The notes under the pieces are model-generated. The model was not told the DNA's origin, did no database searches, and saw nothing but the letters and a program-made list of their open reading frames with translations. A DNA stretch of 61,748 bases. It comes from Streptomyces roseochromogenus subsp. oscitans DS 12.976 (GTDB lineage: Bacteria > Actinomycetota > Actinomycetes > Streptomycetales > Streptomycetaceae). Of this stretch, positions 38,257-46,749 are shown piece by piece (the stretch's first letter is position 1; the number at the start of each line of letters is the position of its first letter). The DNA is taken from the NCBI RefSeq assembly GCF_000497445.1, contig NZ_CM002285.1, positions 4,775,369-4,837,116 of the forward strand, given 5' to 3'. The position numbers and the translations under genes are program-made.

Positions 38257-38844
38257 TCAGCGGGGGCCGGGAAACCGCAGGTAGCGCGGTGGTACGGCCT
38301 GGGTCAGCCAGACTCCATTGGCGCTGACGTGGAAGACGTGGCCGTCGCGGTGCATGGCGCCGGCGTCGACGGTGAGCACCACGGGGCGGCCGCGGCGGGC
38401 GCCGACCCGGGTCGCGGTCTCGCGGTCGGCGGAGAGGTGCACGTCGTGCCGCTTCATGGGCCGGAGGCCGTCCGTGCGGATCGCGTCCAGGTTCCGGGCG
38501 ACGGTGCCGTGGTAGAGGTACGTCGGCGGGGTCACCGGGGGCAGGCCGAGGTCGATCTCGATGCTGTGGCCCTGGCTGGCGCGGATCCGGCTGCCCTGGA
38601 TGGCGAAGCGCTGCTTGTCGTTGGTGGCCACCACGTGGTCCAGTTCCTCGCGTGTGAAGCGGAAGCCGTGGGCGGCGGCCGCGGCGATCAGTGTGTCGAT
38701 CTCCACCCAGCCGGCCGGGTCCAGGGTGAGCCCGATGCGCTCGGGTTGGTGACGCAGGTGTTTGGAGAGGTACTTCGACACCTTCACTGTGCGTCTTTCG
38801 TCGATGTATCGCGCGTCGTGTCGTTCGTCGTGTCTTGCGTTCAT
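38257..38844 (-). CDS. kptA: RNA 2'-phosphotransferase (Tpt1/KptA)
   Basis: 195 residues. Tpt1/KptA moves the 2'-phosphate of spliced RNA to NAD+. The N-terminal KYLSKHLRHQPERIGLTLDPAGWVEIDTLI and the C-terminal ADP-ribosyltransferase-like motifs (RASQGHSIEIDLG, YHGTVARNLDAI, MKRHDVHLSADRETATRVG) carry the catalytic Arg-His-Arg set. Bacteria have no known tRNA splicing by this route, so the role is unsettled. The DNA in front holds four DnaA-box-like 9-mers. Confidence 0.92.
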   Translation of the reverse strand: MNARHDERHDARYIDERRTVKVSKYLSKHLRHQPERIGLTLDPAGWVEIDTLIAAAAAHGFRFTREELDHVVATNDKQRFAIQGSRIRASQGHSIEIDLGLPPVTPPTYLYHGTVARNLDAIRTDGLRPMKRHDVHLSADRETATRVGARRGRPVVLTVDAGAMHRDGHVFHVSANGVWLTQAVPPRYLRFPGPR

Positions 38845-38885
38845 GTGTCCAGCGTGCGGGAGAGGCGCGGATCACGCAGGTTTTT

Positions 38886-38952
38886 TTGTTCACAGGTTTG
38901 ATCCACAACCAAGTCAGGTTATCCACAGGGGAATTGACGAATCTGTGGACAA
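38886..38952. promoter_or_regulatory. Group of DnaA-box-like 9-mers upstream of kptA
   Basis: Four in 67 bp: TTGTTCACA 38886-38894 (one mismatch), TGATCCACA 38899-38907 (one mismatch to TTATCCACA), TTATCCACA 38919-38927 (perfect), and TGTGGACAA 38944-38952 (perfect TTGTCCACA on the minus strand). They lie between the MerR gene stop and the kptA start and include the kptA promoter region. Confidence 0.65.
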
Positions 38953-38964
38953 ATGACGCACCTA

Positions 38965-39912
38965 TTAGGATGATTCGCGAACTTCCTCACTCTGTACGGC
39001 GCCTGAGGTGAGGCGGTCCAAGGCGCGTGCCCGAAGCTCGCGTTCGGCGGCCAATGCGATGAACTCGCAGACGTGTTCCCGGCCAACGAGGCTTTCCACA
39101 GCGGCGACCGTGTCGGCGGGAAGAGCGACGCAGCGGTCGCCGGACCGCTCCTCGGCGGGTTGCTCCGCACCGAGGTGTGTGCGCAGATGCCGGGTCGCCA
39201 ACGAGCGCATTGCACGCGCCAGTTCGGCGTCCATCGTCTGCCGGGCCAGCGGGCGCAGCCGGCGCACCAGGGAGGCGGCTTCCGCGGCGTGTGCGTCCGT
39301 ACGGTGCTCGGGGTCGTCCAGATAGCGTGCGAAGACGTACTCCGTGGTGAACTCAAGGAAACGGGCGGCGATGTACTCGACCTGGCCCCTCAACTCCCGC
39401 AGATGGCCCGAGATCGCGGACAGCGGGACTCCGGCGGCGTGCAACTCTACGGCCACGGAGAGTTCTTGGGGGCTCGGTACGAGGAACGTGTCGGGGTCGC
39501 CGTCGATCCGCTCCAGCACGCCGAGGTCGACCGCCTCGCTCACGGCGTCGTCGTCGGGGGTGCCGCCGAAGCGGGCGTTCAGTTCGGTGCGGGTGACGCG
39601 GTCGGGGCGTTCGTCCGTCCACGGTCCGTCCACCTCGGTGACCAGACCGAGGACGCCGCCCAGGCCGCGGCCGGTGTCCCAGGCGTCCAGCAGCTCCTTG
39701 ATCGAGGCCAGGGTGTATCCGCGGTCGAGGAGGTGGGCGATCTGGTGGAGGCGGGTGATGTGGGTCTCGGAGTAGAGGTTCGCGCGGCCTCGGCGCTCGG
39801 GGCGAGGGAGGAGGCCGCGGTCCTGGTAGGCGCGGATGGTTCTTACGGTGGTGCGGGTTTGGTGGGCCAGATCTTCTATGCGGTACGTGTTCTCGGCCGG
39901 GGGGTCGGGCAT
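38965..39912 (-). CDS. MerR family transcriptional regulator
   Basis: 315 residues. The N-terminal HTH (NTYRIEDLAHQTRTTVRTIRAYQDRGLLPRPERRGRANLYSETHITRLHQIAHLLDRGYTLASIKELL) is diagnostic. The effector region of about 200 residues is larger than in metal-sensing MerR proteins and lacks a Cys cluster, so an organic effector is likely. AAGGAG lies 7 nt before ATG 39912. It follows the EphD-like gene on the same strand after 123 bp. Confidence 0.9.
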   Translation of the reverse strand: MPDPPAENTYRIEDLAHQTRTTVRTIRAYQDRGLLPRPERRGRANLYSETHITRLHQIAHLLDRGYTLASIKELLDAWDTGRGLGGVLGLVTEVDGPWTDERPDRVTRTELNARFGGTPDDDAVSEAVDLGVLERIDGDPDTFLVPSPQELSVAVELHAAGVPLSAISGHLRELRGQVEYIAARFLEFTTEYVFARYLDDPEHRTDAHAAEAASLVRRLRPLARQTMDAELARAMRSLATRHLRTHLGAEQPAEERSGDRCVALPADTVAAVESLVGREHVCEFIALAAERELRARALDRLTSGAVQSEEVRESS

Positions 39913-40035
39913 GTGCGGCTCCTTGGCTGGTGGGCCTTTCCTGGAGCTGGGGTGGAGGTGGGCCCTGAAGACACCGGGGCAGGCACGACCGCCCGCAGCG
40001 GCGGCACCGTCCAGCCGACGGAACCGCACCGAGAT

Positions 40036-41790
40036 TCACACCTTCGGGTCCACCCGCGCCAGCCTGCGCAGCGCCCCCGGCATGAACCGGGACAACGCAT
40101 GGGCGCCCCTGGCCTCCGGGGTCACCGGGACGACCGCTCGGTTGCGGGTCACCGCGTCCAGGATTGCCCCGGCCACCTTCTCCGGTGGGTAGTTGCGCAG
40201 GCCGTACAGGCGGGCGGAGTTCTTCTGGCGGCGGCGTTCCTCGGCCTCGTCCACGCCGGCGAAGCGGGCCGTGGCCGTGATGTTCGTGTTGACGATTCCG
40301 GGGCATATCGCGCTCACCCCGATGCCCTGACCGGCGAGTTCGGCGCGCAGGCACTCGGAGAGCATCAGCACCGCCGCTTTGGAGGTGCTGTAGGCGGGCA
40401 GGGCGCGAGAGGGCTGGAAAGCCGCCGCCGAGGCGATGTTGACGATGTGGCCGCCCTGGCCGCGTTCGGCCATCCGCGCGCCGAAGAGCCGGCAGCCGTG
40501 GATCACGCCCCAGAGGTTGACGTCCAGAACCTTGCGCCAGTCGCCGGTCGTCGTGGCGAAGAAGGAGCCCGACAGGCCGATGCCCGCGTTGTTGACCAGC
40601 ACGTCCAGCACGCCGTACTCGCGGTGCACCTTCTCGGCCAGCTTCTCCATCGCCTGCTCGTCGGAGACGTCGGCCGTCTCCGCCCAGGCCTCGGGCGCGC
40701 CGATCAGCCGGGACAGTTCGGCGGTGCGGGCGGCGGCCTCGGTGTCACGGTCGACGGCCACCACGCGCGCGCCCGCCTCCGCGAACGCGAACGCCGTGGC
40801 CCTGCCGATGCCGCTGCCCGCACCGGTGACCAGCACCAACTGCCCGCCGAACCGGTCGGCGTGGCGGCCGGTGGCCTTCGGTTCGGGGCGGCCGCCGTCC
40901 ACGGACATGACGAATTCCTCGATCCAGGAAGTGAGTTGATCGGGGCGGGTGCGCGGGACCCAGTGCTTGGCGGGGAGCGTACGGCGGGTCAGCTGGGGCA
41001 CCCACTGCTCCAGGTCGTCGTAGAGACGCGGGGAGAGGAACGCGTCCCCCTGGGGCGTGATGAGCTGCACGGGCGCGTGCGCGTACGCGTCGGGGCGCGG
41101 CCTGGTCAGCCGGGCGCGGACGTTGTCCCGGTACAGCCAGGCGCCGTGCGCCGCGTCCGAGGCAAGGGAGGAGGTCGGGTAGTCCCCGGCGGGGACCTTC
41201 TCGACCCGCTGGAGGATCCCCGGCCAGCGTCTGCCCAGCGGGCCGCGCCATGCCAGCTCCGGCAGGGCCGGTGTGTGCAGCAGATACACGTACCAGGACT
41301 TGGCGCCCTGGCCGAGGAGCTGGCCCACCCGGCGGGGCGTCGGACGCTTCACGCGCGCGTTGATCCAGTGCCCGAAGTGGTCCAGAGACGGCCCGGAGAT
41401 GGAGGTGAAGGAGGCGATACGGCCCTCCGTGCGGCCCACCGTCACGAACTCCCACGACTGCACCGAGCCCCAGTCATGGCCGACCAGGTGGACCGGGCGG
41501 TCCGGGCTCACGGCGTCCGCCACGGCCAGGAAGTCGTCCGTGAGCTTGGCGAGGGTGAAGCCGCCGCGCAGCGGCTGGGGCGCCGTGGAGCGGCCGTGGC
41601 CCCGGACGTCGTACAGGACGACGTGGAAGCGGTCGGCGAGGCGGACGGCGACCTCCGACCAGACCTCCTTGCTGTCCGGGTAGCCGTGCACCAGCATCAC
41701 CGTCGGCTGCTGGGGATCGCCCAGCTCGGCCACGCACAGCTCGACCCCGCCGGTCGCCACCCTGCGCTCCCGCGCACCTTTCAGCGTCAC
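40036..41790 (-). CDS. EphD-like fusion: alpha/beta hydrolase plus short-chain dehydrogenase
   Basis: 584 residues. Domain 1 (about 10-300) is an alpha/beta hydrolase with HGYPDSKEVW (oxyanion site) and nucleophile D106 in GHDWGS, the epoxide-hydrolase form. Domain 2 (about 315-575) is a classical SDR with TGAGSGIG at 322-329, NNAG, and catalytic Y467-STS-K471. This order is that of mycobacterial EphD. GTG 41790 is preceded by GGAGGAG and overlaps the M24 stop as GTGA, so the two are coupled. The substrate is unknown. Confidence 0.92.
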   Translation of the reverse strand: MTLKGARERRVATGGVELCVAELGDPQQPTVMLVHGYPDSKEVWSEVAVRLADRFHVVLYDVRGHGRSTAPQPLRGGFTLAKLTDDFLAVADAVSPDRPVHLVGHDWGSVQSWEFVTVGRTEGRIASFTSISGPSLDHFGHWINARVKRPTPRRVGQLLGQGAKSWYVYLLHTPALPELAWRGPLGRRWPGILQRVEKVPAGDYPTSSLASDAAHGAWLYRDNVRARLTRPRPDAYAHAPVQLITPQGDAFLSPRLYDDLEQWVPQLTRRTLPAKHWVPRTRPDQLTSWIEEFVMSVDGGRPEPKATGRHADRFGGQLVLVTGAGSGIGRATAFAFAEAGARVVAVDRDTEAAARTAELSRLIGAPEAWAETADVSDEQAMEKLAEKVHREYGVLDVLVNNAGIGLSGSFFATTTGDWRKVLDVNLWGVIHGCRLFGARMAERGQGGHIVNIASAAAFQPSRALPAYSTSKAAVLMLSECLRAELAGQGIGVSAICPGIVNTNITATARFAGVDEAEERRRQKNSARLYGLRNYPPEKVAGAILDAVTRNRAVVPVTPEARGAHALSRFMPGALRRLARVDPKV

Positions 41791-42629
41791 TTCTCCTCCG
41801 CCCAGCGCCGCACGTGCGGCAGATCGTCGTCCAGCCAGAACGCGCTCTGTCCGGGGTCCTTCGAGTCGGTGACCACGAGGATCTCCTCGAACTTCGCGCC
41901 CGTACCCCGGAAGCCGAGGTGCGGTTCGACCGCCCACAGGCCCGGCTGCGGCGGGTGGTCCGAGAAGCGGTACGGCGACCACAGCGGCGACCAGCCCTCG
42001 CGGTGGCCGTGCAGCGCGTCGGCGGCCAGGCCCTTCAGGGACTGCGCACCGAACCCGAACAGGTGGGGAGAGAAGCGGCGCTGCTTCACCCGGTCCACCT
42101 TGTGGGCGATCACGCCGAACGGGTACGCGCGATGCCGGTTGGCGTAGCCCTGGCGGACCATGAGCCGGTCCACGTCCTCGTAGATCTCGCGCAGCGGGCG
42201 CCGTTCGCGCACCTCGCGCAGGATCAGCTCGCGATGCGCCTCCAGGTCTGCCATCAGCCGGTCCTGCACCGGGTTCACCCCGAGCGAGCCCGAGTAGCCG
42301 ATGTCCGCCGTGTATCCCTCGTACACCGGCGCCATGTCCAGGATGAACGGCATGCCGGGCTCAAGGGCCCGGTCAGTGGGGAAGAACTGCAGGGGGATGC
42401 GGAAGTTCACGAACGCGGTGCGGTCGCCGAACCACGCGAAGGGCAGGTGGAACCAGTCCCGCACCCCGCGCTCGCGCAGATACTCCCGCTGCATCCGCGC
42501 CGCCTCGCGCTCCGTCACGCCCGGCTCCAGCCGTGCCGCGACTGCCTCCGCGCATTCGTAGGCGAGGCGCTGCACCCGCCTGAACCCCCGCAGCTCCACG
42601 GGGAGTTCGCTGCTCACTGCCGTCGTCAT
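41787..42629 (-). CDS. M24 family (Xaa-Pro aminopeptidase-like) protein
   Basis: 280 residues of the pita-bread metallopeptidase fold. Metal-ligand positions are visible in ILDMAPVYEGYTADIGYS (two Asp), and WAVEPHLGF and EILVVTD (Glu positions). It is shorter than PepP/PepQ enzymes, lacking their N-terminal domain. First gene of an operon with the EphD-like fusion (GTGA overlap). ATG 42629 is chosen; an open frame to 42728 runs through the promoter region. Confidence 0.82.
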   Translation of the reverse strand: MTTAVSSELPVELRGFRRVQRLAYECAEAVAARLEPGVTEREAARMQREYLRERGVRDWFHLPFAWFGDRTAFVNFRIPLQFFPTDRALEPGMPFILDMAPVYEGYTADIGYSGSLGVNPVQDRLMADLEAHRELILREVRERRPLREIYEDVDRLMVRQGYANRHRAYPFGVIAHKVDRVKQRRFSPHLFGFGAQSLKGLAADALHGHREGWSPLWSPYRFSDHPPQPGLWAVEPHLGFRGTGAKFEEILVVTDSKDPGQSAFWLDDDLPHVRRWAEEK

Positions 42630-42673
42630 GCCGCCCCGTCCCGTCGTGCCGCCGACTCGTCCGTCGACTGCGG

Positions 42674-42715
42674 TACGCGTCCGTAACTTGACACTGGTGA
42701 ATGTGACAGTTGTTA
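42674..42715. promoter_or_regulatory. Promoter/operator region of the M24-ephD operon
   Basis: In the 240-bp divergent gap there is an AT-richer block with two TGTCA/TGACA elements 15 bp apart (AACTTGACACTGGTGAATG...GTGACAGTTG). The TTGACA could be a -35 element for the plus-strand ABC operon. A regulatory role is inferred from position. Confidence 0.35.
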
Positions 42716-42869
42716 GAGGCCGCGTCAATAGGAGGGGCGGCAGGCTGTGGAAAACCCGCGGTAACTCCTAGGCAGGGTGACCCCTAGGGTCCCGTAATAC
42801 CTGGGTCTGACGCGAAGACGGCTCTGTGGTCTGACGACCGGCGTGGCCGGGATCACTACCGTCGTAGGC

Positions 42870-43871
42870 GTGACTGTGATCGCGACCGAAAGCCTGAGCA
42901 AGCGGTTCCCCCGGGTGACCGCTCTCGACCGGCTGTCCGTGGACATCGGGCCCGGTGTGACCGGACTCGTCGGAGCCAACGGCGCCGGCAAGTCCACCCT
43001 GATCAAGATCCTGCTGGGTCTCTCCCCCGCCACGGAGGGCCGCGCCGAGGTGCTCGGCCTCGACGTCGCCACCAAGGGCGGCACCATCCGTGAGCGCGTC
43101 GGCTACATGCCGGAGCACGACTGCCTGCCCCCGGACGTCTCGGCCACCGAGTTCGTCGTCCACATGGCGCGCATGTCCGGCCTGCCGCCCACCGCCGCGC
43201 GCGAGCGCACCGCGGACACCCTGCGCCACGTCGGTCTGTACGAGGAGCGCTACCGCCCCATCGGCGGCTACTCGACCGGCATGAAGCAGCGCGTCAAGCT
43301 CGCCCAGGCGCTGGTGCACGACCCGCAGCTGGTGTTCCTGGACGAGCCGACCAACGGCCTCGACCCGGTCGGCCGGGACGAGATGCTCGGCCTGATCCGC
43401 CGCATTCACACCGAGTTCGGCATCTCGGTCCTGGTCACCTCCCATCTGCTGGGCGAGTTGGAGCGCACCTGCGACCACGTCGTCGTCATCGACGGCGGCA
43501 AGCTCCTGCGCTCCAGCTCCACGACCGACTTCACGCAGACCACGACCACACTCGCGATCGAGGTCACCGACAGCGACGCCCACCCCGACGGCACCCGCGC
43601 GGTCCGCGACGAGCTCCACGCGCGCGGGGCGGAGACGCACGCCGAAGGCGCGGGCCTGCCCGGCGCCGGGCACATCCTGCTGCTCACCGCCCAGGGCGAG
43701 CAGACGTACGACCTGGTCCGGGACGTGGTCGCCGACCTCGGACTGGGCCTGGTCCGCATGGAGCAGCGCCGGCACCACATCTCCGAGGTGTTCACCAGCA
43801 CAGACGAACACAGCAGCGACGAGCACGGCAGCGACGAGCAGCGGAAGGAGGCCGTCGGCCATGGCGGTTGA
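42870..43871 (+). CDS. ABC transporter ATP-binding protein (first pair)
   Basis: 333 residues. Walker A GANGAGKST at 35-43, signature YSTGMKQRVKLAQAL, Walker B LVFLDEPTNGLD. It is the CcmA/ABC-2 exporter type. The last 25 residues are a Ser/Asp/Glu/His tail (near-repeats of SDEHGSDEQ). The GTG at 42870 (VTVIATESLSKRF) is probable, with GTG 42876 close behind. Its end overlaps the permease start by 11 bp, giving coupling. Substrate unknown. Confidence 0.9.
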   Translation: MTVIATESLSKRFPRVTALDRLSVDIGPGVTGLVGANGAGKSTLIKILLGLSPATEGRAEVLGLDVATKGGTIRERVGYMPEHDCLPPDVSATEFVVHMARMSGLPPTAARERTADTLRHVGLYEERYRPIGGYSTGMKQRVKLAQALVHDPQLVFLDEPTNGLDPVGRDEMLGLIRRIHTEFGISVLVTSHLLGELERTCDHVVVIDGGKLLRSSSTTDFTQTTTTLAIEVTDSDAHPDGTRAVRDELHARGAETHAEGAGLPGAGHILLLTAQGEQTYDLVRDVVADLGLGLVRMEQRRHHISEVFTSTDEHSSDEHGSDEQRKEAVGHGG

Positions 43872-44769
43872 GCAGCCCCTGACCACCCCCGCGGGCGACC
43901 AGACCCGCATCCACGACATCGGCTACCGCGGCTACGACGGCCCCCGCCTCGGCCGCGCCTACGCCCGCCGCTCGCTGTACTCGCAGTCCCTGCGCGGCGC
44001 CTACGGCCTCGGCCGCTCGGCCAAGTCCAAGGTGCTGCCGATGCTGCTGTTCACGGTGATGTGCGTGCCCGCGGCCATCATGGTGGCCGTCGCGGTCGCC
44101 ACCAAGGCGCACGAACTGCCGGTGGCCTACACCCGCTACGCGATCATGATGCAGGCCGTGATCAGCCTGTACGTCGCCGCGCAGGCACCCCAGGCCGTCT
44201 CCCGCGACCTGCGCTTCAAGACCGTGCCGCTGTACTTCTCGCGGCCCATCGAGACCGCCGACTACGTCCGCGCCAAATTCGCGTCACTCGCCTCGGCGAT
44301 CTTCATCCTGACCGCCGCTCCCCTGCTCGTGATGTACGTGGGCGCGCTGCTGTCCAAGCTGGGCTTCGCCCACCAGACGAAGGAATTCGCCGAGGGACTG
44401 GTCTCCGTGGCGCTGCTCTCCCTGCTCTTCGCCGGCATCGGCCTGGTCATCGCCGCCGTCACCCCGCGCCGCGGCTTCGGCATCGCCGCCGTGATCGCCG
44501 TGCTGATCATCTCCTACGGCGCGGTCAGCACGCTCCAGGCCATCGCCAACGTGCAGAACCACACCTCCGCCATCCCGTGGATCGGCTTGTTCTCGCCCGT
44601 CACACTCATCGACGGCGTCCAGTCGGCCTTCCTGGGCGCGACCGCCCGCAACCCCGGAGCGATCAACCCGTCGGCCGGGCAGGGCGTGGTCTACGTCCTG
44701 GTCGTGCTCGCCCTGATCGCCGGCAGCTACGGCCTGCTGGTGCGCCGCTACAAGAAGGTGGGACTGTGA
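43861..44769 (+). CDS. ABC-2 type permease (first pair)
   Basis: 302 residues with six membrane segments. It begins IHDIGYRGYDGPRLGRAYARRSLYSQSLRGAYGLGRSAKSK, a cytoplasmic leader seen in a conserved actinobacterial ABC-2 permease family. ATG 43861 overlaps the ATPase gene, and the stop overlaps the next ATPase start (GTGA). Confidence 0.88.
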   Translation: MAVEQPLTTPAGDQTRIHDIGYRGYDGPRLGRAYARRSLYSQSLRGAYGLGRSAKSKVLPMLLFTVMCVPAAIMVAVAVATKAHELPVAYTRYAIMMQAVISLYVAAQAPQAVSRDLRFKTVPLYFSRPIETADYVRAKFASLASAIFILTAAPLLVMYVGALLSKLGFAHQTKEFAEGLVSVALLSLLFAGIGLVIAAVTPRRGFGIAAVIAVLIISYGAVSTLQAIANVQNHTSAIPWIGLFSPVTLIDGVQSAFLGATARNPGAINPSAGQGVVYVLVVLALIAGSYGLLVRRYKKVGL

Positions 44770-45677
44770 CCACGCTCAGCATCGACCACGTCTCCCGCTG
44801 GTTCGGCAACGTGGTCGCCGTCAACGACATCACCATGACCATCGGCCCCGGTGTCACCGGCCTGCTCGGCCCCAACGGCGCCGGAAAGTCCACCCTGATC
44901 AACATGATGGGCGGCTTCCTCGCCCCCTCCACCGGCACGGTCACCCTCGACGGACAGCCGGTGTGGCGCAACGAGCAGATCTACCGGCACATCGGCATCG
45001 TCCCCGAGCGCGAGGCGATGTACGACTTCCTCACCGGCCGGGAGTTCGTCGTCGCCAACGCCGAGTTGCACGGCCTCGGCGCCAAGGCGGCGCAGAAGGC
45101 GCTGGCCACGGTCGAGATGGAGTACGCGCAGGACCGCAGGATCGCCACGTACTCCAAGGGCATGCGCCAGCGCGTGAAGATGGCGAGCGCGCTGGTCCAC
45201 GACCCCTCGCTGCTCCTGCTGGACGAGCCGTTCAACGGCATGGACCCGCGACAGCGCATGCAACTGATGGACCTGCTGCGGAAGATGGGCGACGAGGGCC
45301 GCACCGTGCTGTTCTCCTCGCACATCCTCGAAGAGGTCGAGCAGCTCGCCCGGCATATCGAGGTCGTGGTCGCCGGACGGCACGCGGCCAGCGGCGACTT
45401 CCGCAAGATCCGCCGGCTGATGACCGACCGCCCGCACCGCTATCTGGTCCGCTCCAGCGACGACCGCGCGCTTGCGGCCGCGCTGATCGCCGATCCCTCG
45501 ACGGCCGGCATCGAGGTCGACATGAGCGAGGGCGCGCTGCGCATCCAGGCCGTCGACTTCGGCCGCTTCACCGCCCTGCTGCCGAAGGTCGCCCGGGACC
45601 ACGGCATCCGGCTCCTCACGGTCTCGCCGTCCGACGAGTCCCTGGAGTCCGTCTTCTCGTACCTGGTCGCGGCGTAG
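44766..45677 (+). CDS. ABC transporter ATP-binding protein (second pair)
   Basis: 303 residues. Walker A GPNGAGKST, signature YSKGMRQRVKMASAL, Walker B LLLLDEPFNGMD. The second half (PHRYLVRSSDDRALAAAL...) is an ABC-2-type regulatory domain. GTG 44766 overlaps the preceding stop codon. A second, diverged partner to the first ATPase, implying two half-transporters acting together. Confidence 0.9.
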   Translation: MTTLSIDHVSRWFGNVVAVNDITMTIGPGVTGLLGPNGAGKSTLINMMGGFLAPSTGTVTLDGQPVWRNEQIYRHIGIVPEREAMYDFLTGREFVVANAELHGLGAKAAQKALATVEMEYAQDRRIATYSKGMRQRVKMASALVHDPSLLLLDEPFNGMDPRQRMQLMDLLRKMGDEGRTVLFSSHILEEVEQLARHIEVVVAGRHAASGDFRKIRRLMTDRPHRYLVRSSDDRALAAALIADPSTAGIEVDMSEGALRIQAVDFGRFTALLPKVARDHGIRLLTVSPSDESLESVFSYLVAA

Positions 45678-45687
45678 GAGGCCGAAG

Positions 45688-46407
45688 ATGTACGACCCCA
45701 CTGTCGCCCGGCTCACCTATCGGGCCCTGCTCGGCCGACGCCGGGCCCTCATCCTCGGCGCGCTGCCGCTGCTGCTGATCGTGCTCTCCGTGGCCGTGCG
45801 GGCTCTGACCGGAGCCGACGACCAGACCGCCTCCGACGTGCTCGGCGGCTTCGCGATCGCCACGATGGTGCCGATCATCGGCGTCATCGCGGGCACGGGG
45901 GCGATCGGGCCGGAGATCGACGACGGCTCCGTCGTCTATCTGCTGTCCAAGCCGCTGAAGCGGCCCACGATCATCTTCACCAAGCTGATCGTCGCCATCG
46001 CCGTGACCATGGTCTTCTCGGCGGTGCCGACCCTGATCGCGGGCCTGATCCTCAACGGCAACGGCCAGCAGATCGCCGTCGCCTACACGGTCGCCGCGCT
46101 GGTCTCCTCCATCGCCTACTCGGCGCTGTTCCTGCTGCTCGGCACGGTCTCCCGGCACGCGGTGGTCTTCGGGCTCGTCTACGCGCTGGTCTGGGAGGCG
46201 CTGTTCGGCTCACTGGTGCCCGGCGCGCGCACGCTCAGTGTCCAGCAGTGGTCGCTGGCCGTCGCCCACAAGATCGCCGGCGGGGATCTGGTGACCTCGG
46301 ACGTGAGTCTGGGGACGGCCACCGTGCTGCTGGTCGCGGTCACCGCGCTGGCCACCTGGTACGCCGGGCAGAAGCTGCGGACGCTGAAGCTGGCGGGCGA
46401 GGAGTAG
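45688..46407 (+). CDS. ABC-2 type permease (second pair)
   Basis: 239 residues with six membrane segments (ALILGALPLLLIVLSVAVRAL, GGFAIATMVPIIGVIAGTGAIG, ...). It contains IDDGSVVYLLSKPLKRPTIIFTKLIVA, typical of ABC-2 permeases. It starts 10 bp after the second ATPase, with AGGAGG upstream, and ends the four-gene operon. Confidence 0.88.
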   Translation: MYDPTVARLTYRALLGRRRALILGALPLLLIVLSVAVRALTGADDQTASDVLGGFAIATMVPIIGVIAGTGAIGPEIDDGSVVYLLSKPLKRPTIIFTKLIVAIAVTMVFSAVPTLIAGLILNGNGQQIAVAYTVAALVSSIAYSALFLLLGTVSRHAVVFGLVYALVWEALFGSLVPGARTLSVQQWSLAVAHKIAGGDLVTSDVSLGTATVLLVAVTALATWYAGQKLRTLKLAGEE

Positions 46408-46410
46408 GCA

Positions 46411-46430
46411 CCGGGCGGGTTCCCGTCCGG
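46411..46430 (+). terminator. Weak terminator candidate after the ABC operon
   Basis: CCGGGCGGG and CCCGTCCGG (46411-46419 and 46422-46430) could pair over 9 bp with one G-U and a 2-nt loop. The tight loop makes it a weak candidate. Confidence 0.3.
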
Positions 46431-46506
46431 GCCGGCGGCTTTGACGGGGGCTTCACCTCGGTCCGGGCACACTGGGCAAAGCGGATGTACGGCTAGGAGG
46501 CCGGTG

Positions 46507-46749
46507 ATGGCAGAGGAGATACCGCAGAACGACGGGCGTGGGCGGTCCGAGGGCGACGCCTGGGACGAGCTGGTCCTGGACGAGGCCTTCGTCCACGCCG
46601 CCGGGACCTCCGAGCCGTCCGCGAGAGCCCGGATGCTCGCCGCGCGCTGGCGGGCCGAGGAGCCCGAGCCGCAGCCGTGGCGCTCCGACGAGCCGCCGGC
46701 GGGCTGGTTCTTCAGCAAGGCGCGGCGCCGCAGGTGGCGCCGCCGGTAG
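46507..46749 (+). CDS. Small hypothetical protein
   Basis: 80 residues. The first 60 are acidic (AWDELVLDEAFVHAAG) and the end is strongly basic (WFFSKARRRRWRRR). It has AGGAGG at 46495-46500 before ATG 46507 (an in-frame GTG at 46504 is also possible). The WDELVLDEAFVxxA motif is seen in actinobacterial small proteins next to ABC transporters, but I cannot name a family. It follows the ABC operon by 99 bp. Confidence 0.7.
   Translation: MAEEIPQNDGRGRSEGDAWDELVLDEAFVHAAGTSEPSARARMLAARWRAEEPEPQPWRSDEPPAGWFFSKARRRRWRRR

Noticed and set aside
39073..42147. A 1024-codon plus-strand reading frame
   Set aside because: It is opposite MerR, EphD-like and M24 genes and consists of high-GC frame shadow with no family motifs.
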